Source of the DNA: Streptomyces sp. NBC_00510
GTDB lineage: Bacteria > Actinomycetota > Actinomycetes > Streptomycetales > Streptomycetaceae
Assembly (NCBI GenBank): GCA_036013505.1
Contig: CP107851.1
Coordinates: forward strand, 7,152,501-7,216,500
Direction of reading: 5' to 3'
Length of the DNA: 64,000 nucleotides
The notes beneath the pieces were generated by a model. It saw only the letters and a program-made list of their open reading frames with translations, was not told where the DNA came from and did no database searches. Below are positions 44,631-53,163 of this stretch, one piece after another. Within the stretch, counting starts at the first letter, position 1, and each line of letters starts with the position of its first letter. Both the position numbers and the translations under genes were made by a program.

Positions 44631-45479
44631 ATGCCGCAACTGCCCGATGCCGTGATGTGGTCGATACCCGCGTTCGTGCTGCTCACCGTCCTGGAGCTGA
44701 TCAGCTACCGGATCCGTCCGGACGAGGACGCCGCCGGCTACGCCGCCAAGGACACCGCGACGAGCCTGTCGATGGGACTCGGCAGCCTGTTCTTCGACTT
44801 CCTCTGGAAGATCCCGATCGTCGCGGTATACACCGCTGTGTACGCGTTCAGCCCGTTGCGGGTGCCCGTGGTGTGGTGGACGATCCCGCTGATGCTGCTC
44901 GCGCAGGACTTCTTCTACTACTGGCAGCACCGCGGCCACCACGTGGTCCGCATCCTGTGGGCGTCCCACGTGGTGCACCACTCCAGCCGGAAGTTCAACC
45001 TCTCCACCGCGCTGCGCCAGCCCTGGACCGGCATGACGTCGTGGGTGTTCTACCTGCCGATGATCGTCTGCGGGGTGCACCCGGCGGCACTGGCGTTCTG
45101 CTCCTCGCTCAACCTCGTCTACCAGTTCTGGATCCACACCGAGCGCGTCGACAAGCTCTCCCGCCCGGTGGAGTTCGTCCTCAACACGCCCTCGCACCAC
45201 CGCGTGCACCACGCCTCGCAGGGCGGCTACCTGGACCGCAACTTCGGCGGCATCCTGATCGTCTGGGACCGGCTGTTCGGTTCCTTCGCGGCGGAGGCGC
45301 AGCGCCCGGTCTTCGGGCTCACCAAGAACATCACCACGTTCAACCCGCTGCGCGTGGCCACCCACGAGTACGCCGCGATCGCCCGGGACGTCGCCGCCGC
45401 CCGCACCTGGCGCGACCGAGCGGGCCACGTCCTGCGCGGTCCCGGCTGGCGTCCGCGGGGCGAGGAGCCGGCGGCGTGA
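44631..45479 (+). CDS. Sterol desaturase/fatty acid hydroxylase family membrane protein
   Basis: 282 residues. The di-iron histidine motifs are all present: HRGHH (YYWQHRGHHVV), HVVHHSS, and HHRVHH (TPSHHRVHHASQGGYLD). Several membrane helices surround them. The protein uses O2 and a di-iron centre to hydroxylate or desaturate a lipid. A -10-like TAAGGT lies 6 nt before ATG 44631, suggesting a leaderless transcript. It is followed, with 4-nt overlap, by a lysoplasmalogenase gene, which links both to ether/vinyl-ether lipid chemistry. Confidence 0.93.
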   Translation: MPQLPDAVMWSIPAFVLLTVLELISYRIRPDEDAAGYAAKDTATSLSMGLGSLFFDFLWKIPIVAVYTAVYAFSPLRVPVVWWTIPLMLLAQDFFYYWQHRGHHVVRILWASHVVHHSSRKFNLSTALRQPWTGMTSWVFYLPMIVCGVHPAALAFCSSLNLVYQFWIHTERVDKLSRPVEFVLNTPSHHRVHHASQGGYLDRNFGGILIVWDRLFGSFAAEAQRPVFGLTKNITTFNPLRVATHEYAAIARDVAAARTWRDRAGHVLRGPGWRPRGEEPAA

Positions 45480-46159
45480 CGCGGGAGCGCGCCGCCCGCG
45501 CGGCACTGGCCGTCTTCGCGGTGGTGGCCGTGGTCCACCTGGCCGCCCAGCTCGCGGGGTCGGTGACGGCCGACCACCTCACCAAGCCCGTCCTGGTGCC
45601 GCTGCTCGCGGTCTGCGCGGCGCTGCGGAGCGGCCCCCGGCTGCTGGTCGCCGCGCTGCTGTGCGGCTGGGCCGGGGACGTGCTGCTGCAGCTCGACGGG
45701 GACGCGTCCTTCCTCGCCGGGATGGGCGCCTTCGCGGCCGGGCACGTCTGTTACCTCACACTTTTCGCCGCCCGCGGGGCCTTCACCGACCGGCGGCGCG
45801 CCGCCGTGACGGCGGCCGGTTACGCGGTCGCGTGGGTCGCCGCGCTCGTCGTGGTGTGGCCGGGCCTGCCTTCCGGGCTGCGGATCCCGGTCGCCGCGTA
45901 CAGCCTGCTGCTGACGGCGATGGCGGCCGGCGCGGCCGCGCTCGGCCCGCGGGCGACGGCGGTGGGCGGGGCGCTCTTCCTGCTCTCCGACACCCTGCTC
46001 GCGATCCGGCTCGCCGACCTCCCGCAGCTCCCGGCGGCCGACTTCTGGATCATGCTCACCTATCTCGGGGCGCAGTTCCTGCTCGCCACCGGCCGGTACG
46101 GTGGTACGACCCCATTCGTACGACCAGCGAGGACGACCTCCGTATGCGCGCCACCGTGA
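45476..46159 (+). CDS. Lysoplasmalogenase (YhhN/TMEM86 family)
   Basis: 227 residues, mostly seven or eight membrane helices. Family markers are KPVLVPLLAVCAAL, LLCGWAGDVLLQLDGDASFLAGMGAFAAGHVCYLTLF and ALFLLSDTLLAIRLAD. Family members hydrolyse the vinyl-ether bond of lysoplasmalogen. GTG 45476 overlaps the desaturase stop (GTGA). The pair therefore is a small lipid-modifying operon; the alcohol dehydrogenase gene starts inside its 3' end. Confidence 0.9.
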   Translation: MTRERAARAALAVFAVVAVVHLAAQLAGSVTADHLTKPVLVPLLAVCAALRSGPRLLVAALLCGWAGDVLLQLDGDASFLAGMGAFAAGHVCYLTLFAARGAFTDRRRAAVTAAGYAVAWVAALVVVWPGLPSGLRIPVAAYSLLLTAMAAGAAALGPRATAVGGALFLLSDTLLAIRLADLPQLPAADFWIMLTYLGAQFLLATGRYGGTTPFVRPARTTSVCAPP

Positions 46160-47187
46160 TCCACGCCCCCCACGACATACGGGTGGAGGAGGTGCCGGAC
46201 CCGGTGGTCCGGCAGCCCACCGACGCGGTGGTGCGCGTGGTGCTGGCCTGCATCTGCGGCAGCGACCTGTGGGCGTACCGCGGCGAGTCGGCCCGGCAGC
46301 CGGGACAGCGCATCGGGCACGAGTTCCTCGGCGTCGTGGAGGAGACCGGCTCCGAGGTGTCCGGGCTCAAGCCGGGCGACCTGGTCGTCTCGCCCTTCGT
46401 GTGGTCCGACGGTACGTGCGCCTACTGCGCGGAGGGTCTGACGACCTCCTGCCCGGCCGGCGGCTTCTGGGGCCAGGTCGGCTCCGACGGCGGCCAGGGC
46501 GAGGCCGTGCGCGTGCCGTTCGCGGACGCCACCCTCGTACGGCTGCCCGCCGAGGCGCTCTCCGACGACCGCCTGCTGGCCGGTCTGCTCACCCTCTCCG
46601 ACGTACTGGGCACCGGCCACCACGCCGCCGTCGGCGCCGGTGTGCGGCCCGGCGCCACGGTCGCGGTCGTCGGGGACGGCGCGGTCGGACTGTGCGGTGT
46701 GCTGGCCGCCCGGCGGCTCGGCGCGGAGCGGATCATCGCGCTCGGCCGGCACGAGGCCCGCACCGGGATCGCCCGCACCTTCGGCGCCACCGACGTCGTC
46801 GCCGAGCGCGGCGAGGCCGCCGTCGCGGCGGTCCGCGAACTGACCGGCGGCCACGGCGCCCACGCGGTCATCGAGGCCGTCGGCACCGAGCAGTCGATGC
46901 GCACCGCCGTCGCCATCACCCGCGACGGCGGCGCCGTCGGCTACGTCGGCGTCCCGCACGGCAGCGGCACCGGCCTCGACCTGAGCGACATGTTCGACCG
47001 CAACGTCTCCCTGCGCGGCGGCGTCGCCCCGGTCCGCACCTACATCCCCGAACTGCTCCCGGACGTCCTCGACGGCACCGTCGACCCGTCCCCGGTCTTC
47101 GACCTCACCGTCGGCCTGGACGGCGTCCCCGGCGGCTACAAGGCGATGGACGGGCGCACCGCGCTGAAGGTCCTGGTCAAGGCCTGA
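46144..47187 (+). CDS. Zinc-dependent alcohol dehydrogenase family protein
   Basis: 347 residues from ATG 46144, overlapping the lysoplasmalogenase gene by 16 nt. The catalytic zinc set is visible (CICGSDLW; GHEFLGVV). The structural zinc loop is DGTCAYCAEGLTTSC, where the first of the four usual cysteines appears as Asp. The NAD(P) fold is VAVVGDGAVGLCGVLAARRLG. An aldehyde released by lysoplasmalogenase would be a logical but unproven substrate. A terminator follows directly. Confidence 0.92.
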   Translation: MRATVIHAPHDIRVEEVPDPVVRQPTDAVVRVVLACICGSDLWAYRGESARQPGQRIGHEFLGVVEETGSEVSGLKPGDLVVSPFVWSDGTCAYCAEGLTTSCPAGGFWGQVGSDGGQGEAVRVPFADATLVRLPAEALSDDRLLAGLLTLSDVLGTGHHAAVGAGVRPGATVAVVGDGAVGLCGVLAARRLGAERIIALGRHEARTGIARTFGATDVVAERGEAAVAAVRELTGGHGAHAVIEAVGTEQSMRTAVAITRDGGAVGYVGVPHGSGTGLDLSDMFDRNVSLRGGVAPVRTYIPELLPDVLDGTVDPSPVFDLTVGLDGVPGGYKAMDGRTALKVLVKA

Positions 47188-47219
47188 CCCGGGCCCGGAC
47201 GGCGGAACGCCCGGACAAC

Positions 47220-47252
47220 GGAACGCCCGGCGGGGATCCCGCCGGGCGTTCC
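47220..47252. terminator. Bidirectional hairpin terminator between alcohol dehydrogenase and the subtilisin gene
   Basis: GGAACGCCCGGCGGG (47220-47234) and its exact complement (47238-47252) form a 15-bp stem with a 3-nt loop. It lies 32 nt after the dehydrogenase stop and 19 nt before the stop of the convergent peptidase gene. Confidence 0.9.
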
Positions 47253-47271
47253 TCGTGTCACGCGGGGCGCG

Positions 47272-48804
47272 TCACTTCGTGACGGCGTCCAGGGCGTCGA
47301 CGACGCCGTGGCCGTAGAAGCTGGTCACGTGCCGGCCGGTGGTGCAGGTGGCGTCCTGCACGCCGTTGCCGTCCGGGTCGTACAGACCCGTCGGGCAACC
47401 CGGGTCGTCGGCCTGGGCCTTGAGCATCCACTGCAGTTGCTCCGGGGAGGCGTGCGGGTGGCGGCTCTTGATGAGCGCGGCGACGGCGGCCACGTGCGGG
47501 CTGGCCATCGACGTGCCCTGCAGGTAGCCGTAGGTGTTGCCGGGCAGGGTGGACAGGATCCGCCCGTTGGCCGAGGGGGTGGCGGGGATCTGGTAGCGGT
47601 CGCCGCCGGGGCCCGCGACGTCGACGACGCCGAGACCGTAGCTGGAGTAGTACGACTTCAGCTTCTGCACGCCGGTCGCGGAGACGGTGACGACGCCCGG
47701 CAGTTGGGTCGGGATGTCCCAGCAGACGTGCGGGTCGATGGTCCGGGTGACCGGGGTGGTGTCGTCGGGGCTCGTCGAGTCGACGATCGCGTCCGAGTCG
47801 AGGTCGTGGTTGGAGTTGCCCGCCGAGGCGACGTTCAACACGCCCTTCTTGTGGGAGTACTGCGCGGCCCGGTTGACGGCGTCGACGATGGCCCGCTGGT
47901 CGGCGTCGCCGAAGCAGTTGTAGAGCCACGGGTCGATGTAGTAGCTGTTGTTGGTGATCTCGACGCCGTGGTCGGCGGCGAAGACGAAGGCGCAGACCAC
48001 GCTCTCCGGGAAGAACAGCTGCGTGACGGGGTCGGCCACCTTGATGGAGGCGACCTTCACGCCCGGGGCCACACCGGCCACGCCGATCCCGTTGCGCGCC
48101 GCGGCGATCTCACCCGCGACGTGCGTGCCGTGGTAGGCGTCCGGGGTGTACGGGCGCCAGGCGCCGGGGCCGGTGTCGGCCTTGCCGCCCACGCAGTTGG
48201 CGGACTGCGAGGCGGAGAAGTTGGCGGTGAGGTCCGGGTGCGTGTCGTCGACGCCGGTGTCGATGACGGCGACGGTGACCTTGCGGCTGCCCGGGTTGAT
48301 CCGGGCGGCCTTGTCGGCCCTGATGGCCGGCAGGTCCCACTGGTCCGGCTCCATCGGCTCCTGAGCGGCGGTGGCCGCGGACTTCGCCCGGGCGGCGTCG
48401 GCGGCCGTGATCTCCTGCACCGCGCCCAGCTCCGTCGTCGACGCCGTGGACAGCGCGGCCGTCCGGGTCGCCCCGGCGGTCTGCACACCGCGGACCTTGC
48501 GCATCTCGGAGGCGAACGCGGGGTTCGCCGAGTGGACGACGATCACGCCGATCCGGTCGTAGGTGGTGACGACGTCGCCACCGCTGCGGGACACGGCCCG
48601 CTCCACGGACTTGATGGTTCCCCGGTCGGTCTTGGTGTTGACCACGTACGACAGCGTCGGGCCGTCGTACGCGGCACTGCCGCCGCCCGAGGCGGATCCG
48701 GCGGTGGCGGCCGAGGCGGCGTTCGGCAGGAAGGCGAGAGCACTCGCCACCGCGACACCGATCGGTATCGCGAAGGCGCGGCGCCGTCTTGGCAGTGGAG
48801 CCAT
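47272..48804 (-). CDS. Secreted S8 family (subtilisin-like) serine peptidase
   Basis: 510 residues from ATG 48804 (TTGGAGATCCC upstream). A signal peptide (RRRRAFAIPIGVAVASALAFLPNAASA) is followed by a propeptide region to about residue 160. The catalytic triad is D182 (VAVIDTGVDD), H225 (YHGTHVAGEIA) and S432 (GTSMASPHVAAVAAL). The usual oxyanion Asn is in NVASAGNSNHD. The C-terminus (DPDGNGVQDATCTTGRHVTSFYGHGVVDALDAV) closes the domain. No cell-wall anchor is seen, so it is probably released. Confidence 0.94.
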   Translation of the reverse strand: MAPLPRRRRAFAIPIGVAVASALAFLPNAASAATAGSASGGGSAAYDGPTLSYVVNTKTDRGTIKSVERAVSRSGGDVVTTYDRIGVIVVHSANPAFASEMRKVRGVQTAGATRTAALSTASTTELGAVQEITAADAARAKSAATAAQEPMEPDQWDLPAIRADKAARINPGSRKVTVAVIDTGVDDTHPDLTANFSASQSANCVGGKADTGPGAWRPYTPDAYHGTHVAGEIAAARNGIGVAGVAPGVKVASIKVADPVTQLFFPESVVCAFVFAADHGVEITNNSYYIDPWLYNCFGDADQRAIVDAVNRAAQYSHKKGVLNVASAGNSNHDLDSDAIVDSTSPDDTTPVTRTIDPHVCWDIPTQLPGVVTVSATGVQKLKSYYSSYGLGVVDVAGPGGDRYQIPATPSANGRILSTLPGNTYGYLQGTSMASPHVAAVAALIKSRHPHASPEQLQWMLKAQADDPGCPTGLYDPDGNGVQDATCTTGRHVTSFYGHGVVDALDAVTK

Positions 48805-49106
48805 GGGATCTCCAATCGTCCAAACACCCGTCCTGGCGGCCGTGTTGCCCTTGGACGGGTACATGACGCTGGAAGCTATCGTCGCCGTCGGCGCGCTATC
48901 AATGGATTGGTAAAGAAAGCTCAAGTTCCGGTTGCCGAGGAACAACCAGTTTTCAACTACCGCCCCCTGTCGAAGGCCGTGGTCGCGCATCTACCATGCG
49001 CGGGTCCGATCTTTACGTGACGTAGCTCACGTCGGCGCCCCCGTGCGCCCACGCGGGTCGCGTCGCCTGCTCGTGCCCTCTCAAGCTCCGCCCCACAGGA
49101 GGCATC
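48805..49106. promoter_or_regulatory. Divergent promoter region of the subtilisin gene and the acetate-uptake pair
   Basis: 302 bp with no supported gene. The leftward half is relatively AT-rich (48880-48960) and may hold the peptidase promoter. The rightward half holds the CRP-like palindrome at 49015-49032 and, just before GTG 49107, the ribosome site CAGGAGG. Confidence 0.5.
49015..49032. promoter_or_regulatory. CRP-like site (GTGA-N6-TCAC) upstream of DUF485-actP
   Basis: The sequence ACGTGACGTAGCTCACGT has perfect 6-bp arms (ACGTGA and TCACGT) around a 6-nt centre, the exact GTGA-N6-TCAC geometry of Crp-family operators. It lies 74 bp upstream of the DUF485 start, a sensible activator position. 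cAMP-CRP control of acetate transporters is known in other bacteria; here it is inference. Confidence 0.6.
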
Positions 49107-49496
49107 GTGGACCCCGCACGACCGTCGGCAAGCTCCGGTCCGCCGTCTGCCGACTCGTACGCCGAGGTGCAGGCGAGCGCGGAGTTCGCCCAACTGCGCC
49201 GCTCATACCGCTCGTTCGCGTTCCCGCTCACGGTCGCGTTCATCACCTGGTACCTGCTCTACGTCCTGCTGTCGAACTACGCCGGCGGCTTCATGGACAC
49301 CAAGGTCGTGGGCCACATCAACGTGGCCCTCGTCTTCGGGCTCGCGCAGTTCGCCACCACCTTCGGGATCGCCGTGTGGTACTCCCGGCACGCGAACGCC
49401 AAGCTCGACGCCCGCGCGGACGCCATCAAGGCGAGCCTGGAAGGCCCTGGCCCCCAGGGCACCGACGACACCGAGAGCACGGAGGCCACCGCATGA
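49107..49496 (+). CDS. DUF485 family small membrane protein, partner of ActP
   Basis: 129 residues from GTG 49107 (CAGGAGGCATC upstream). Two membrane helices (about 36-55 FPLTVAFITWYLLYVLLSNYAG and 67-92 GHINVALVFGLAQFATTFGIAVWY) follow the conserved FAQLRRSYRSFAFP. DUF485 proteins (YjcH-like) are co-encoded with ActP symporters. The stop overlaps the actP start (ATGA). Confidence 0.93.
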   Translation: MDPARPSASSGPPSADSYAEVQASAEFAQLRRSYRSFAFPLTVAFITWYLLYVLLSNYAGGFMDTKVVGHINVALVFGLAQFATTFGIAVWYSRHANAKLDARADAIKASLEGPGPQGTDDTESTEATA

Positions 49497-51130
49497 CCGC
49501 GCTGCACACCACGGGAGTCCAGGTGGTCGCGGTCGGCGCGAGCGAACACCGACCGCTCATCATCACCCTGTTCTCGGTCTTCGTCGTCGCGACGCTCGGC
49601 ATCACCGTCTGGGCCGGCCGCCAGACCAAGGACGCCACCGACTTCTACGCCGGCGGCCGTTCCTTCAGCGGCTTCCAGAACGGCCTGGCGATCTCCGGCG
49701 ACTACATGTCGGCCGCGTCCTTCCTGGGCATCGCGGGTTCCATCGCCCTCGTCGGCTACGACGGCTTCCTCTACTCGATCGGATTCCTCGTCGCCTGGCT
49801 GGTGGCGCTGCTGCTGGTCGCCGAACCCCTGCGCAACTCCGGCCGGTTCACCATGGCGGACGCCCTCGCCTTCCGGCTGCGGCAGCGCCCGGTGCGCACG
49901 GCCGCGGGCATCTCGACCATCGTTGTCAGCATCTTCTACCTGCTGGCCCAGATGGTGGGCGCGGGCGCCCTGGTGGCCCTGCTGCTCGGCATCACCGGTG
50001 AGGGGCCGCGCCGTCTGATCGTCATCCTCGTCGGCGTCGTCATGGTGCTGTACGTGACCATCGGCGGCATGAAGGGCACCACCTGGGTGCAGATGGTCAA
50101 GGCGGTGCTGCTGATCGGCGGGACCCTGCTGATCACGTTCCTGGTCTTCGCCAAGTTCCACTGGAACCTGTCGTCGCTGCTCGGCGCCGCCGCGGAGAAG
50201 AGCGGCAAGGGCGCGGCCTTCCTGGAGCCGGGCCTGAAGTACGGCGTCACGGCCACCTCGAAGATCGACTTCATCTCGCTGGGCCTGGCCCTCGTGCTCG
50301 GCACCGCGGGCCTGCCGCACATCCTGATCCGCTTCTACACCGTGCCCACCGCCCGGGCCGCCCGTACCTCGGTGAACTGGGCGATCGGCATCATCGGCTG
50401 CTTCTACCTGATGACGATCGCGCTGGGCTTCGGGGCCGCCGCCCTGCTCACCCCGGAGACGATCACCACCTCCAACGCGGCAGGCAACACCGCGGCCCCG
50501 CTGCTCGCGCAGGAGATCGGCGGCGGCGCGGACTCCACGGGCGGCGCGATCCTGCTCGCCGTGATCTCCGCGGTCGCCTTCGCCACGATCCTGGCCGTGG
50601 TCGCGGGCCTCACCCTCGCCTCCTCGTCGTCCTTCGCGCACGACCTGTACGCCAACGTCATCCGCAAGGGCACGGCGAGCGAGAAGGAGGAGGTCGCGGC
50701 GGCGAAGATCGCGGCGGTCGCCATCGGGGCCGTGGCGATCCTGCTCGGCATCTTCGCGGGCAAGCTCAACATCGCCTTCCTGGTCGCCCTGGCCTTCGCC
50801 GTCGCGGCGTCCGCGAACCTGCCGACGCTCCTGTACAGCCTGTTCTGGAAGCGTTTCAACACCACCGGGGCGCTGTGGAGCATCTACGGCGGTCTGATCA
50901 CCTCCGTGTTCCTGGTGGTCTTCTCGCCCGTGGTCTCGGGCAAGGAGACCGCGATGTTCCCCGGCGTGGACTTCCACTGGTTCCCGCTGGAGAACCCCGG
51001 GATCGTCTCCATCCCCGTCGGTTTCCTGCTCGGTGTGGTGGGCACGCTCCTGTCCAAGCCGGAAGAGGACGCCGACCGCAAGTACGCGGAACTGGAGGTC
51101 CGCTCCCTCACGGGAGCCGGAGCGCATTAA
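49493..51130 (+). CDS. actP: Cation/acetate symporter (ActP family, SSS superfamily)
   Basis: 545 residues with about 13 membrane helices. Sodium:solute symporter motifs are TDFYAGGRSFSGFQNGLAISGDYMSAASFLGIAG, FTMADALAFRLRQRPVRT, and GLPHILIRFYTVPTARAARTSVNWA. It imports acetate (and in some bacteria glycolate or pyruvate) with a cation. It is translationally coupled to DUF485 and followed by a hairpin at 51147-51187. Confidence 0.94.
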   Translation: MTALHTTGVQVVAVGASEHRPLIITLFSVFVVATLGITVWAGRQTKDATDFYAGGRSFSGFQNGLAISGDYMSAASFLGIAGSIALVGYDGFLYSIGFLVAWLVALLLVAEPLRNSGRFTMADALAFRLRQRPVRTAAGISTIVVSIFYLLAQMVGAGALVALLLGITGEGPRRLIVILVGVVMVLYVTIGGMKGTTWVQMVKAVLLIGGTLLITFLVFAKFHWNLSSLLGAAAEKSGKGAAFLEPGLKYGVTATSKIDFISLGLALVLGTAGLPHILIRFYTVPTARAARTSVNWAIGIIGCFYLMTIALGFGAAALLTPETITTSNAAGNTAAPLLAQEIGGGADSTGGAILLAVISAVAFATILAVVAGLTLASSSSFAHDLYANVIRKGTASEKEEVAAAKIAAVAIGAVAILLGIFAGKLNIAFLVALAFAVAASANLPTLLYSLFWKRFNTTGALWSIYGGLITSVFLVVFSPVVSGKETAMFPGVDFHWFPLENPGIVSIPVGFLLGVVGTLLSKPEEDADRKYAELEVRSLTGAGAH

Positions 51131-51146
51131 ACAGACTGTTGAAGGT

Positions 51147-51187
51147 CAGTGCCGTCCCGTAGGCTGCGAAGTAGCGGGACGGCACTG
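51147..51187 (+). terminator. Long hairpin between actP and moaA
   Basis: CAGTGCCGTCCCG (51147-51159) pairs perfectly with CGGGACGGCACTG (51175-51187), a 13-bp stem with a 15-nt loop. It starts 17 nt after the actP stop and ends 37 nt before moaA, so it is either the actP terminator or a leader structure for moaA. It lacks the conserved molybdenum-cofactor riboswitch elements. Confidence 0.65.
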
Positions 51188-51224
51188 CCGTTCCACCGAC
51201 CGGACCCTCAAAGGGAGGCGCGCC

Positions 51225-52214
51225 GTGCTGATCGACACCTACGGCCGGATCGCGACCGACCTGAGGGTCTCGCTGACCGACCGGTGCAATCTGCGGTGCA
51301 CCTACTGCATGCCCGAGGAGGGCCTGCAGTGGCTCGGCAAGCCCGATCTCCTCACCGACGACGAGATCGTCCGGCTGGTGCGGATCGCCGTCACCCTGCT
51401 CGGCGTCAAGGACGTCCGCTTCACCGGCGGAGAGCCCCTGCTCCGCCCCGGCCTGGTCGGGATCGTCGAGCGCTGCGCGGAGCTGGAGCCCCGCCCCAAG
51501 CTCTCCCTGACGACCAACGGCATAGGCCTCGCCCGTACCGCGCAGGCGTTGAAGGGGGCCGGTCTGGACCGGGTGAACGTCTCCCTGGACACCCTGCGTC
51601 CCGACGTATTCCAGACCCTCACCCGTCGCAAGCGGCACGAGGACGTCGTGCGCGGCCTGGCGGCCGCCCACGCCGCGGGTCTGACCCCGGTCAAGGTCAA
51701 CACCGTGCTGATGCGCGGCATCAACGACGACGAGGCCCCCGAGCTGCTGGCCTGGGCCCTGGAGCGCGACTACGAGCTGCGCTTCATCGAGCAGATGCCG
51801 CTCGACGCCCAGCACGGCTGGCAGCGCAGCGACATGGTCACCGCCCAGGAGATCCTGGAGAGCCTGCGGACCCGGTTCACGCTGACCGCCGAGCCCGACG
51901 CGGCCCGCGGCCACGCCCCCGCCGAGCGCTGGCTGGTGGACGGCGGGCCCGCCCGGGTCGGTGTGATCGCCTCCGTCACCCGGCCCTTCTGCAGGGCCTG
52001 CGACCGCACCCGGCTCACGGCCGACGGTCAGGTGCGCAACTGCCTGTTCGCGCGCGAGGAGACCGACCTGCGCGCGGCGCTCCGCTCTGGTGGCTCCGAC
52101 GAGGAGGTCGCCGAGCTCTGGCGGACCGCGATGTGGGGCAAGAAGGCCGGCTCCGGCCTGGACGACCCCACGTTCCTGCAGCCCGAGCGGCCCATGTCAG
52201 CCATCGGCGGCTGA
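51225..52214 (+). CDS. moaA: GTP 3',8-cyclase MoaA
   Basis: A 329-residue radical SAM enzyme that, with MoaC, converts GTP to cyclic pyranopterin monophosphate, the first step of molybdenum cofactor synthesis. The SAM cluster motif is CNLRCTYC (in DRCNLRCTYCMPEEGL). The second iron-sulfur site is CRACDRTRLTADGQVRNCLF, and the C-terminus ends in GG as required. GTG 51225 follows AAGGGAGG. It overlaps the convergent small gene at its 3' end by 18 nt. Confidence 0.96.
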   Translation: MLIDTYGRIATDLRVSLTDRCNLRCTYCMPEEGLQWLGKPDLLTDDEIVRLVRIAVTLLGVKDVRFTGGEPLLRPGLVGIVERCAELEPRPKLSLTTNGIGLARTAQALKGAGLDRVNVSLDTLRPDVFQTLTRRKRHEDVVRGLAAAHAAGLTPVKVNTVLMRGINDDEAPELLAWALERDYELRFIEQMPLDAQHGWQRSDMVTAQEILESLRTRFTLTAEPDAARGHAPAERWLVDGGPARVGVIASVTRPFCRACDRTRLTADGQVRNCLFAREETDLRAALRSGGSDEEVAELWRTAMWGKKAGSGLDDPTFLQPERPMSAIGG

Positions 52215-52430
52215 GCTCGACTCCCACTCCTCGAAGGGCACGACGTCCTTCAGGAAGCCGCGGACGCCCAGGAACGACGAGAGGTGCTCGCGGTGCTCCT
52301 CGCACGCCAGCCAGGTCTTGCGGCGCTCGGGCGTGTGGATCTTCGGGTTGTTCCAGGCGAGCACCCACACGGCGGGGGCGCGGCAACCCTTGGCGGAGCA
52401 GATCGGGGATTCGTCGTTCACGAACCCCAT
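52197..52430 (-). CDS. Small conserved protein with a CxxxxC/CxxH zinc-like motif
   Basis: 77 residues from ATG 52430 (nine residues longer from 52457). It carries CSAKGC (two cysteines 5 apart) and, later, ACEEHREHL, giving a likely zinc site of two Cys plus Cys/His. APAVWVLAWNNPKIHTPERRKTWL and FLKDVVPFEEW are well-formed conserved-looking segments. It converges with moaA, overlapping it by 18 nt. I recognise it as a common Streptomyces small protein without a known function. Confidence 0.75.
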   Translation of the reverse strand: MGFVNDESPICSAKGCRAPAVWVLAWNNPKIHTPERRKTWLACEEHREHLSSFLGVRGFLKDVVPFEEWESSSAADG

Positions 52431-52622
52431 CCAAACATGGCGACGCCGGGCAGCCACGGGGGGAGCCGCCCGGCGTCGGTCCGTCGCTCCGACGGGGGAT
52501 GCGGAGCGCGTACGCAGTATGTCACGCGGAAAGGCCCGCAGTGCAGTGGATCCCCATGATTGATCTGAGGTTTTCTTGAGCTTCGGAGCGGCCCCTGAGC
52601 AGCCCCGGAGCGGTGGAAAGGT

Positions 52623-52985
52623 TCAGACCTGACCGGAGGGGGAACGTCCGTCCTCTTCCGGGGTCCGCTCCGCAGGCAGCAGCGGTTCGCCGGGGCCGAG
52701 CGCCGGCCGCACCGGCGGCGCGATCCGGGCCGACGGCAGTCCGGGGGCGTTCTCCCGGCCCGCGTTGGCGATGACGACCGCGATGTACGGCAGCACCAGG
52801 CCGAGGACCAGCGCGATCCAGGCCAGCGGCGTCGAGACGTTCCACAGGACGACCGCCAGGATGAAGGACACGGTGCGGACCGACATCGAGATGATGTAGC
52901 GCCGCTGCCTTCCGCGGACGTCGTCGGTGAGCCCTGCCGCGGTCCCGGTGATCCGGAAGACCTCGGTACCGCTCCGCTTCCGCAT
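52623..52985 (-). CDS. DUF3099 family membrane protein
   Basis: 120 residues from ATG 52985. The conserved start (VFRITGTAAGLTDDVRGRQRRYIISMSVRTVSFILAVV) and two adjacent membrane helices (RTVSFILAVVLWNVSTPLAWIALVLGLVLPYIAVVIANAG) define DUF3099. The C-terminal 40 residues are Pro/Glu-rich and cytoplasmic. Function unknown. It is divergent from the GlsB-type gene (178 bp between starts). Confidence 0.88.
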   Translation of the reverse strand: MRKRSGTEVFRITGTAAGLTDDVRGRQRRYIISMSVRTVSFILAVVLWNVSTPLAWIALVLGLVLPYIAVVIANAGRENAPGLPSARIAPPVRPALGPGEPLLPAERTPEEDGRSPSGQV

Positions 52986-53163
52986 CACGTTCCACCACCT
53001 GCTCGAAACGCCGGAAGCCACCCGGTTCCGGCACTGTCCACGGTACGCCGTGGGTTTGCCGCAGAGGAGACCGGGGAGGCCGTCCGCGTGTGACAGCACC
53101 CGCCGTACGGCGTATGGCCGCCTTCGGCATGCGGCGTACCCGGGCCACGCCGAGACTGGCCGC

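Noticed and set aside
51131-51224. Molybdenum-cofactor riboswitch before moaA
   Set aside because: Only a simple 13-bp hairpin is present; the region of about 90 nt is too short and lacks the conserved multi-helix architecture.
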